From NCBI RefSeq assembly GCF_020171925.1, contig NZ_JAIVAR010000005.1, positions 1 through 64,000 of the forward strand: a stretch of 64,000 nt of DNA. The letters run 5' to 3'. The position numbers and the translations under genes are program-made. This DNA is from Rossellomorea aquimaris. Lineage in GTDB: Bacteria > Bacillota > Bacilli > Bacillales > Bacillaceae_B. Shown here piece after piece: positions 26,675-34,482 of the stretch. Position 1 is the stretch's first letter, and every line of letters starts with the position of its first letter. The notes under the pieces were generated by a model, which saw only the letters and a program-made list of their open reading frames with translations, did not search any database and had not been told where the DNA came from.

Positions 26675-27895
26675 TTAGTTCATGATCGGTGGAGCCGTTT
26701 CTTCAGGAGACAGCTCTCTTACCAATACAGGGACGGGATATGGCACACCCTCTTTCTTCTCAAGTCTGATGGCATAAAGGGTCTGCAGTGCCTGATGATC
26801 CTCTTCACGGAACGTCATCTTCCCCTTTGGTGTATCGAAGCTCATCCCTTCCATCGTTTCAATCAATGTTTCCGGATCTAAATCACCTTCTGTCTTCTTG
26901 ATTGCCTCCACAATCGAAATGGCTGCACTCATACCGCCCGGAGTGAACAAGTCCGGAACATCCCCATCGTATTTCTTCTTATGTTCTTCCACCAACCAAT
27001 CATTGACTTCGTTATCTGGAAGTTCATGGTAGTAAACCGAGAACCCTTCCATTCCCACCAGTGGTTCCATCGCGGACAAGGCAGCTATATCCGGTGCACC
27101 CGTCGAGATTTTGATTCCTTTTTCCTGGAGTTTCATATCTGCAATTTGATTCCAAGGTGAATTGGCCCCCGCCCAAATGACGAATAAATAATCCGGCTTG
27201 CTATCGATTACCTTCTGGATATTGGAAGTGAAATCGGTTGCTGCTGGATCGGCGTATTCTTCATGGACAACGTCCGCACCAAGCTTCTCTGCGGCTGCCT
27301 TGAAAGCAGCCACTCCATCTCGTCCGAACGAGTAATCAGGTGCCAGGGTGGCAATCTTCACTCCATCTTTTGCAATGGCCGCTGCACCTGCCACGGCATC
27401 TTGTGAAGAATTTCGCGCCGTCCTGAATATATAACGATTGAACTCAGAACCCGTGATGCTGTCGGCGACTGCAGGTTCGACCACCATGATCTTTTCATAT
27501 TCCTCAGCCAGTGGAAGAACCGCCAGTGTATCGCCTGAGCTCGAAGAACCCATCAGAAAGTCCACTTCATCTTCCTCAAGTAGCTTCGTGGCTTTTTGTA
27601 CGGCCACTTCCGGTTTTGTTTCAGTGTCTTCAAAAATCACTTCTATTTTCTTCCCTGCCACTTCCATCGTGCCGTCCGTCGCATATTCCAACCCAAGTTC
27701 AAAACCTCTTTGCGTCTGCTTCCCGTAAGATTCCAGGGCACCTGTCAAAGAAGCGAGCACACCGATCTTTACGGTTTCTTTCTCGTTTGATCCCTCACCA
27801 GATCCCCCACTGGATTCGGAATTACATGCTGTCGACATGACCAGGACAAATGACAACAGAACCACCAACCAAGACCACTTCATCGATTTCTTCAT
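26675..27895 (-). CDS. Liv-type ABC transporter substrate-binding lipoprotein
   Basis: A 406-residue extracellular lipoprotein. A signal peptide (MKKSMKWSWLVVLLSFVLV) leads to the lipobox STAC, followed by a Ser/Gly-rich linker. The mature part is a Peripla_BP_6 (type I) fold: TVKIGVLASLTGALESYGKQT, VDFLMGSSSSGDTLAVLPLAEEY, and IATLAPDYSFGRDG. It captures the substrate of the LivFGHM transporter. The ATG at 27895 has GGGGGA 6 nt upstream; the GTG at 27901 abuts it. It is the first gene of the operon behind the twin-heptamer promoter at 27941-27973. Confidence 0.9.
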   Translation of the reverse strand: MKKSMKWSWLVVLLSFVLVMSTACNSESSGGSGEGSNEKETVKIGVLASLTGALESYGKQTQRGFELGLEYATDGTMEVAGKKIEVIFEDTETKPEVAVQKATKLLEEDEVDFLMGSSSSGDTLAVLPLAEEYEKIMVVEPAVADSITGSEFNRYIFRTARNSSQDAVAGAAAIAKDGVKIATLAPDYSFGRDGVAAFKAAAEKLGADVVHEEYADPAATDFTSNIQKVIDSKPDYLFVIWAGANSPWNQIADMKLQEKGIKISTGAPDIAALSAMEPLVGMEGFSVYYHELPDNEVNDWLVEEHKKKYDGDVPDLFTPGGMSAAISIVEAIKKTEGDLDPETLIETMEGMSFDTPKGKMTFREEDHQALQTLYAIRLEKKEGVPYPVPVLVRELSPEETAPPIMN

Positions 27896-27940
27896 CTCCA
27901 CTCCCCCTTATTGTTCACAAAGCAAAATAGCTTTGACCAC

Positions 27941-27973
27941 ATAGTAAAAAAGGAGAGTTACAAATGAGTTACA
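27941..27973 (-). promoter_or_regulatory. Liv-operon promoter with SARP-type direct repeats
   Basis: Read on the minus strand: TGTAACT (27973-27967), 4 bp, TGTAACT (27962-27956), 9 bp, TACTAT (27946-27941) as a -10. The heptamers, the 11-bp period and the 9-bp distance are identical to those before the acyl-CoA ligase gene at 19174-19206. Confidence 0.75.
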
Positions 27974-28041
27974 AAAAGAAAAGCGGAAGGGCTTCGTCCA
28001 CAAAACATTCTTACTATTGCATCGCATCAATCGTTTCCCCG

Positions 28042-28050
28042 TGATATAAT
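28042..28050 (+). promoter_or_regulatory. Extended -10 promoter of the HD-GYP gene
   Basis: TGATATAAT fits the sigma-A extended -10 (TGnTATAAT) and lies 49 nt before the TTG start. No convincing -35 is seen at the usual distance. It is divergent from the liv promoter. Confidence 0.5.
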
Positions 28051-28098
28051 TCCCGTATAACAAAAGACCTACTTTTAGTAAAATTGGAGGATTTATCC

Positions 28099-29610
28099 TT
28101 GGATATACTTGCACAATTTCAACGAAAAATGATAGTCAGTTATTTGGTCGGCAGTTTTATTGCCGTCTTCGGTGTAGGGTCTGTGTTCATATTTCAGACC
28201 ATCCCCTTAAAGGGTTCTGAATCAATGGCCATGGCAACCGTGATCCTACTATCAATCTTGATCATGTTTTCCTGTGAATTTTTTGTTTATCAGAAGCATA
28301 TCGGCCCAATCAGAACCATTTACAAAAAGGAGACGCATGATCCGGGGGAAATGCTCGTTGCATATCGACAAGCAGAAAAGTTTCCGTTATTGACCGTTAA
28401 AAGGATCATGATCCCCCATTTTCTTGGGTTGGCCGTCCCTGCTACATTGTTGACACTCTCCTTCATACGCATGAAGTGGCTGACCATCCCTGGCAACTAT
28501 ATCGTCTATGCGTGGTGCGGAGCCTTTTTAGTCGCATCGCTTCATAGCCTGATCGAGTTTTTCCTAGCATCCAGGGCATGTCACCCCCTACAAAAGGATT
28601 TGATCCAAAAAAGCGTAGCTCTGACCGGTACCGATCCATCAAAGGGTTCACAACAATTTGTAAGCTTAAAAAAGAAGCTGCTTGCAGGTTCACTTTTTCT
28701 GGCATTATTTCCGATTTTACTATTTTCACTTGCTTCGCAAATCAAGCTCTCAATGACCCAAACTGATATTCTGGAAGATTATTGGAGATGGGCTGCATTT
28801 CTTGTCCTGATTGTTACCATGCTTGCCTTTTACGGAGCTCTCCTTTTGTTCAAGAGTATCGATGAACCAGTACAAGATCTTATGGGTCGCTTTAAAGAAG
28901 TAGAGGAAGGGAACATTTCACCTCTATTAAATACGCATACCGATGAGTTTTCTTATTTATTCGCAGGCTTTAACCACATGGTCGAGGCCATCGATCTTCG
29001 CGATCAAAAAAACCAGCAGCTCCTAGATCAGTTCTTTGCCGTCATCGCGGGAACACTGGATGCAAGGGACCCTTACACAGCCGGTCATTCCAAGCGTGTG
29101 GCAGAGTTTTCCGTTTCGATTGCTAAAGAATGTGGGTGGTCCCTTGGGGAAATGGATTTATTGAGGAAATCGGCCCTGTTGCATGACATCGGTAAAATAG
29201 GGATCCGGGATCACGTCCTCCTAAAAGAAGGAAAGCTGACAGATGAGGAGTTCGAGCAAATCAAAACGCATCCCGTCATCGGCTCTGACATTGTGGAGAG
29301 TGTTCGATTGACGCCTGATTTGCACCCAATTTTACCAGGAATCAAGCATCATCATGAACGATATGACGGATTAGGGTACCCTGACCAATTAAAGGGAAAT
29401 GAAATCCCAGTATTCGGCCGTTTAATGGCTGTGGCGGATGCATTCGATGCGATGACTTCCGATCGTCCTTATCGGAAGGGCATGCCTTTTCATAAAGCTT
29501 TTGCCATTCTCGAGAAAGGCAGAGGCTCACAATGGGATCCAGTATTCGTGGACGCTTTTTTCAGGGCAATGGGACATACCAGAGAGAACGCTGCTGAAAA
29601 AATCGTATGA
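28099..29610 (+). CDS. Membrane-bound HD-GYP domain protein, probable c-di-GMP phosphodiesterase
   Basis: A 503-residue protein. The N-terminal half has about six membrane segments in two blocks, then a HAMP-like stretch (FKSIDEPVQDLMGRF), then HD-GYP. Catalytic motifs are complete: GHSKRVAEFS, LLHDIGKIGI, KTHPVIGSDIV, IKHHHERYDGLGYP and VADAFDAMTSDRPYRKG. It should hydrolyse c-di-GMP. The start is TTG at 28099, with GGAGG 8 nt upstream; the TTG at 28084 overlaps the ribosome-binding site. It stands between the liv operon and the SARP-type regulator, with its own promoter and a shared terminator. Confidence 0.9.
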   Translation: MDILAQFQRKMIVSYLVGSFIAVFGVGSVFIFQTIPLKGSESMAMATVILLSILIMFSCEFFVYQKHIGPIRTIYKKETHDPGEMLVAYRQAEKFPLLTVKRIMIPHFLGLAVPATLLTLSFIRMKWLTIPGNYIVYAWCGAFLVASLHSLIEFFLASRACHPLQKDLIQKSVALTGTDPSKGSQQFVSLKKKLLAGSLFLALFPILLFSLASQIKLSMTQTDILEDYWRWAAFLVLIVTMLAFYGALLLFKSIDEPVQDLMGRFKEVEEGNISPLLNTHTDEFSYLFAGFNHMVEAIDLRDQKNQQLLDQFFAVIAGTLDARDPYTAGHSKRVAEFSVSIAKECGWSLGEMDLLRKSALLHDIGKIGIRDHVLLKEGKLTDEEFEQIKTHPVIGSDIVESVRLTPDLHPILPGIKHHHERYDGLGYPDQLKGNEIPVFGRLMAVADAFDAMTSDRPYRKGMPFHKAFAILEKGRGSQWDPVFVDAFFRAMGHTRENAAEKIV

Positions 29611-29622
29611 GGAGCTCTTATA

Positions 29623-29660
29623 AAAAAAAACGGTTCCGGACGAATCCAGAACCGTTTTTT
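29623..29660. terminator. Bidirectional terminator between convergent genes
   Basis: A near-perfect 16-bp stem (29625-29640 with 29645-29660) with an A-run on the left and a T-run on the right. It serves both the HD-GYP gene and the regulator gene. Confidence 0.9.
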
Positions 29661-32600
29661 CACCCCTTCACCCCAATCACCATATCGTACATTTCCTGCG
29701 TCGCCTTCATAGGCGCCACACCAAGTTCCATGTCCAATAACTCCTTACACCTTTGAAACCATTTTACTGCTTGGGGGCGGTTATTCTTCTGATAGTAGCA
29801 AAACATCAGGATCCGATACGCTTCCTCCCAAAGGGGATCTTGCTCAATGATCGAAAGGGAGCAGTCTATCGCCTCATCGTAAGATTCTTTTCGGATCGCC
29901 AACTGTGCCCTCTTCTCCAGCCCCCTAACATATAAATGCTGCAATCGCTCCCTTTCCTTCTCTGTCCACCACGTACCTTTCCGGTCAGTCAGGAAACTGC
30001 CCTTATAGTGAAGGAGGCCCCTTTCTAGGAATTGAATCGATTTATCAACGTCGTGCTCCTTTAATCCCTGTAATACCCAATTGGAAAATTCATCACTGTC
30101 ATATTCAATGCCGGCAAGTTCGTTCAATTTGTACCCCTCCTGCATCCTGCTGATAAAAAAGGGTTTCCCCCTGGCAGGACGATTCGGTTCCAGTACATTA
30201 TTCAACGTGTTCAGCGCGACCTTGAAATCCCGGTCAGAGCCATCACCTTCCGGCCACAGCTCTTCAATGATTTCTTCTTTTCGCTTGATATGATGTCTAT
30301 TAATGAGGAGATATTGAAATAACTCCTTGGCCTTCTCCCTTTGCCATCGCTTATCTTGAACTCTCTCATCCCCAAGCCAGATTTCAAACCTGCCCAGCGT
30401 GTGGATCCTGAGCGTATATCCTGGATGCGAAGAAAGCGACTCGTATCCCAATTTCCTCAGTAATCCCAAACAATAAGATGCTTGGATCCCCTCCTGATGA
30501 GCTTTTACTAGCATCGGGATGAAGCTTTGAAGATCTTTGGGTCCAAATGTGGTCGGCCTAAAGAAGACAAACTCATAGTTTGCTATCTGCACTTCATTGA
30601 TGCATGTTGTCATATATTCACGGAATTCATCATCTTTTCCGCATGCGAAGGCAATTGCGCTTTTCCATAAACTTGTCAGCATTTTACCGTATCCGTCCCC
30701 ACATGCATCGAACTGACGGAGAGCCTTCGTGAATTGATTAAATGCTAAACTATACTCTCCCCTGTAATAATCATTGATACCGGCACTCAGCATGATCAAA
30801 GATGACAGCCACAGGTCTTCCACTTTCTCTGTCTCATGAAGCGCTTCATCTGCATATTTCTTCGCCCTTTCATAGTCACCCATCCGGCTGTATAGTATCG
30901 AGAGCCCCATATATGGTTCAGCTTTTCCTCTTGAAACATTGATCTTTCCCATCAAGCTCAAAGACGTTTCATAACATTCCTTCGCAAGGTCTCGATTATA
31001 TCCTGGTATTAGCTGTACAGCATGTCCCATCCGCATCCAACCGCACGCCTCCACAAATGGTGATTTCGATTTGATGCCTTGCCCGATCCCTTGTTGTGCA
31101 AGGACCTTTGCTTCACTTCCATTCCCCATGAACGATTCTATGAGGGAAAGGAGTAATTCTTTCTCCCTGTGAGACTGGGGAAGCTGTTCGTCTTGATTGT
31201 TGCCTAGAAGAAGTTCTTTCGCTTCCTTGAGCTTTCCTGTCCTAAGGAACATCCTCGCCCCAAGATTCCCCTCTTCCATGGTATTTCCATTACCTTTCCC
31301 CTTCTCATACCAGATTCTCGCTTGAATCGCTTTTCCGGAATTCACAAGGTTCTCAGAAATCAAATGATACAGCTGATGTTTCTCTTGCTCGAAATCACCT
31401 TCCACTTCCTCGAGGCACTCAATTGCTTTCAATAAATACCGTTGAGCCTTACCTGGTTGGATGGTATCCAGATAGATCCGCCCGATACCTACATACGCCC
31501 TGCTCCCGATGTGTGCATCTTGCTTTTCAGATGCGTGCTGGATTCCCTGCAAGTATGCTTTCTCTGCTTTTTCGTAAAATGAGCGATAACGAAAGAACTC
31601 CCCCTGATAGACCCATAAGGAATGATAGTGATTCTTTATACTTTCGGGAAGCTTGAGAAGGTACTCACCAAGCATCTCAAGGTGACCCCTCTTGATCATC
31701 CCTTCCGCTTCCCGTGTCAAGATGGAAGCAACGGCCTCCAAGTTTCCCATCTTGAAATAGTGGAACACCGCTTTTTCCCACTGTCCTTTTCTTTCAAAAT
31801 GGTACGCACACTTCTGCTGAAGGCCGTTGAAAAGGTGAGCATTCTCCTCCAACAACTTTCTTTCCAAGAACGTTTGAAACAAGGCATGGAGACGGAAGAC
31901 CATCCCTCCCTTCATCTCTTGCAGAAGCGCATTTTTCTCTGAAAGCTGTTTCAACATTTGGGATGATCCCGGTACCTCGAAAATGGCTTCACATGTCTCG
32001 CCATCGATTTCCTGAAGAATCGAGATCTGCTTCAAGAACTGCTGCACAACAGGGGATTGTTTGGAATAAACTTCATGGGCCAGGTAATGGAATAGTTCCG
32101 TCAAAGAAGAGTACTGCTTATCCACCACGACAATACCTTGATTCTCCTGAATCTGTGAGTGGATCATGCTGACGGCGATCACCCAACCTTCTGTCAGATC
32201 ACATATCGACTTGATTTGATCACCCGGAATGGGTCTTTCATAAAAATCCGTCAGGAGCAACTCCACTTCTTCATCGCTCAGGCTCAGATCTGACTCTGTT
32301 ACCTCAAGTAAATGACGGGATATTTTCAGCTGTACGAATGATGACCAAGATGGTCTTGTCCTGGTTGAAAGAAAGAAATGGATATGATCCGGGAGATATT
32401 CAATCACCTTTTCCATCCACTGATTGATCAGGAAAGAATGATCGATCAGATGGTAATCATCGAGTATGATCGAGAGGGTATGAGGAATCTTCATGCACTC
32501 GTTTGTAAAAACAGCACTTAGTTTATATAAATCTTCTTCTTTGATATATTGACCGGTCGAGGTCAGTACATCTTCCAACTCCTTTCCGAATTCAGGGACC

Positions 32601-32872
32601 TGCCTCCTTATACTGTATAGAATGTTGGTAACGAAAGGGACTAAGCCATCGTCATTGCTTGTGATCGAATACCAACAATAATCGATGTTTTCATCCTGAA
32701 GGAATTGACTGATCGCAGTGCTTTTCCCGTACCCTGCTCCCGAATGGACGATAGCAAGTTTATAATTTGTGAACGCTCTCATTTTTTTCATCAATTCGGG
32801 ACGCCTGATATACGCATCTTTAACAACGGGAGGTACAAATTTCGTTTCTATTATCGGAATTTCTGCTGACAT
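29660..32872 (-). CDS. MalT-like NTPase / TPR / SARP (BTAD) transcriptional regulator
   Basis: A 1070-residue one-component STAND regulator. Residues 1-330 or so form a MalT-like NTPase: Walker A HSGAGYGKST at about 43-52, Walker B SIILDDYHLI, then a winged-helix segment. Residues of about 350-800 are helical TPR-type repeats (AYVGIGRIYLDTIQPGKAQRYL and similar). At about 820-910 lies an OmpR/PhoB-like DNA-binding domain typical of SARPs (IHTLGRFEIWLGDE, KAKELFQYLLINRH, IEELWPEGD, EGYKL), followed by a BTAD domain to the end. The ATG at 32872 follows GAGGGTGA. SARPs bind direct heptamers 11 bp apart; two such promoters lie in the neighbouring cluster. I infer that it activates them when an inducer or ATP is bound. 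Confidence 0.85.
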   Translation of the reverse strand: MSAEIPIIETKFVPPVVKDAYIRRPELMKKMRAFTNYKLAIVHSGAGYGKSTAISQFLQDENIDYCWYSITSNDDGLVPFVTNILYSIRRQVPEFGKELEDVLTSTGQYIKEEDLYKLSAVFTNECMKIPHTLSIILDDYHLIDHSFLINQWMEKVIEYLPDHIHFFLSTRTRPSWSSFVQLKISRHLLEVTESDLSLSDEEVELLLTDFYERPIPGDQIKSICDLTEGWVIAVSMIHSQIQENQGIVVVDKQYSSLTELFHYLAHEVYSKQSPVVQQFLKQISILQEIDGETCEAIFEVPGSSQMLKQLSEKNALLQEMKGGMVFRLHALFQTFLERKLLEENAHLFNGLQQKCAYHFERKGQWEKAVFHYFKMGNLEAVASILTREAEGMIKRGHLEMLGEYLLKLPESIKNHYHSLWVYQGEFFRYRSFYEKAEKAYLQGIQHASEKQDAHIGSRAYVGIGRIYLDTIQPGKAQRYLLKAIECLEEVEGDFEQEKHQLYHLISENLVNSGKAIQARIWYEKGKGNGNTMEEGNLGARMFLRTGKLKEAKELLLGNNQDEQLPQSHREKELLLSLIESFMGNGSEAKVLAQQGIGQGIKSKSPFVEACGWMRMGHAVQLIPGYNRDLAKECYETSLSLMGKINVSRGKAEPYMGLSILYSRMGDYERAKKYADEALHETEKVEDLWLSSLIMLSAGINDYYRGEYSLAFNQFTKALRQFDACGDGYGKMLTSLWKSAIAFACGKDDEFREYMTTCINEVQIANYEFVFFRPTTFGPKDLQSFIPMLVKAHQEGIQASYCLGLLRKLGYESLSSHPGYTLRIHTLGRFEIWLGDERVQDKRWQREKAKELFQYLLINRHHIKRKEEIIEELWPEGDGSDRDFKVALNTLNNVLEPNRPARGKPFFISRMQEGYKLNELAGIEYDSDEFSNWVLQGLKEHDVDKSIQFLERGLLHYKGSFLTDRKGTWWTEKERERLQHLYVRGLEKRAQLAIRKESYDEAIDCSLSIIEQDPLWEEAYRILMFCYYQKNNRPQAVKWFQRCKELLDMELGVAPMKATQEMYDMVIGVKG

Positions 32873-33050
32873 ACTATCACCCTCGAAACGCACGAATTTT
32901 CTTACTATTTTAACATATTTATAGCCGTTGAAGGCAATCTAGTACTCAGACAGAAAACTTCTGAACCATCATGTAAGGGCCAGCACTTTGCAACAATGCA
33001 AAAAAAAGAGAACTTCATTCATTTCATTGAACAAAATCCTCTTCGCATCA

Positions 33051-33611
33051 TCAATTTTTAAATTGCATATCCCATTCATTTAATGGCCAGTATCTAAGGT
33101 CGACTTTACCCACGATCTTACTTTGATCGACGAACCCGAAGTATCGGCTGTCCATGCTGCCCCTGCGGTTATCACCTAATACGAATACTTTCCCATCCGG
33201 GACGGTCTGTTCGCCGGTGATTTCTTCAACCGTAAAGTCACCTGTCAGTTTGTTGCCGATGTATTCTTTCTTGAACTTTTCCAGGTACGGCTCGGGATAA
33301 TATTTCCCATTGACGTAGAGCTTATCATCTTTATACTCCACTTTATCACCCGGGAGGCCGATGATCCTTTTCACGTAATCTTCACTTTCATTTGCATGGA
33401 AGACAACGACATCGAAACGGTGCAGTTCACCGAGTTGATATCCGATCTTATTAACGACAAGCTTATTTCCGTCCTGCAATGTAGGCATCATCGATTCGCC
33501 TTCCACTACATAGTTTGAGAAAAGAAACGTTCGAATGACGATAAAAATGATCAACCCGATACCCAGAGCTTTAATCCATTCAAGACCTTCTTTTTTTACC
33601 TCTTCTCTCAA
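33051..33611 (-). CDS. sipV: Type I signal peptidase (SipV-like)
   Basis: A 186-residue single-span membrane peptidase of family S26. The N-terminal anchor is ALGIGLIIFIVIRTFLF. Catalytic Ser is in EGESMMPTL and catalytic Lys in YVKRIIGLPGD; box E is GDNRRGSMDSRYFG. It removes signal peptides of exported proteins. The start is TTG at 33611, with AGGAGG 7 nt upstream, overlapping the stop of the preceding VTT-protein gene (ATTGA). The VTT gene plus signal peptidase pair matches yhjE-sipV of B. subtilis; the exact paralogue is by context. Confidence 0.88.
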   Translation of the reverse strand: MREEVKKEGLEWIKALGIGLIIFIVIRTFLFSNYVVEGESMMPTLQDGNKLVVNKIGYQLGELHRFDVVVFHANESEDYVKRIIGLPGDKVEYKDDKLYVNGKYYPEPYLEKFKKEYIGNKLTGDFTVEEITGEQTVPDGKVFVLGDNRRGSMDSRYFGFVDQSKIVGKVDLRYWPLNEWDMQFKN

Positions 33612-34249
33612 TTCGATTCCTCCTGCTTTTCACGGTCAATCCTGTGATCGATCTCCATTTTTTTATTCAAACGTATTTCAATCTGCTTTCCAACCAGCCA
33701 TAATACGAAGATGATGACCCCGACAATCACAGTGCGGACCGGTTTCTGCACTAATGATATAATATCATATCCGATGAAGCTTATGGTGAAGATCATCACC
33801 ATCTTACCGGCCAGTACGGCAATCATATATTGAGCAATGCTGATGCTCGATAACCCGGCGACGACATTGACAAGGGCAGACGGTGTAAATGGAAAACAGA
33901 TCAGTAGAAACAATGGTCCGAAGCCATGCTTGTCTACCCATCGAGTCAGCCTCTTCACTTGACGGTTATTCCGCAGGAAACGGAATATCCTTGCATCCCC
34001 GTACTTTCTCACGAGGATGAATACAAGGAGCGCCCCCCCTGCTGCACCGATCCAGGAAAACAAGAATCCGAACCATAGACCGAATGCGTTCGCATTCGCC
34101 ATGACAAACACAACCAATGGCATGAATGGAAGGAACGCCTCCAATAAAGGCAGCAGAATACCAGCAAAGGGCCCGAGGGCTCTATACTGCTGAATCAATT
34201 CCATTATATTTTCGAGGGTAAACCAATCTTTTATCGAATTAATATCCAT
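33608..34249 (-). CDS. yhjE: TVP38/TMEM64 (VTT domain) membrane protein
   Basis: A 213-residue polytopic protein of the SNARE-associated/DedA-like VTT family. The signature region is PFAGILLPLLEAFLPFMPLVVFV, then LLFLICFPFTPSALVNVVAGL with FxxxP-type motif. It is probably a lipid scramblase or transporter-like fold; no specific function is shown. It ends in a basic, charged cytoplasmic tail. It is translationally coupled to the signal peptidase gene. The ribosome-binding site (AAGGGGA) is about 11 nt from the ATG. Confidence 0.82.
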   Translation of the reverse strand: MDINSIKDWFTLENIMELIQQYRALGPFAGILLPLLEAFLPFMPLVVFVMANANAFGLWFGFLFSWIGAAGGALLVFILVRKYGDARIFRFLRNNRQVKRLTRWVDKHGFGPLFLLICFPFTPSALVNVVAGLSSISIAQYMIAVLAGKMVMIFTISFIGYDIISLVQKPVRTVIVGVIIFVLWLVGKQIEIRLNKKMEIDHRIDREKQEESN

Positions 34250-34450
34250 AGTATATGTTTCCCCTTATGCTTCAATGAACATTTCTCATACGCATTAACG
34301 TTTGCTTGCTCACTTTATCATATCATATCGCTTTCAGAATTCCATACTCCCGTATTTAAACCTTATCCTAAAGGGCGTAAATTTAAACAGTCTGTACATG
34401 TAAAATCAGAACGGCACTTGAACAATGTTCTTTCTCCACTAAACCCGAAA

Positions 34451-34475
34451 CCGCCATCCCTATAAGGGATGGCGG
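34451..34475 (-). terminator. Hairpin after the S9 peptidase gene
   Basis: A 10-bp perfect stem (34451-34460 with 34466-34475) just after the stop codon. The T-run on the minus strand is short and interrupted, so terminator strength is uncertain. Confidence 0.5.
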
Positions 34476-34482
34476 TCGGGCC

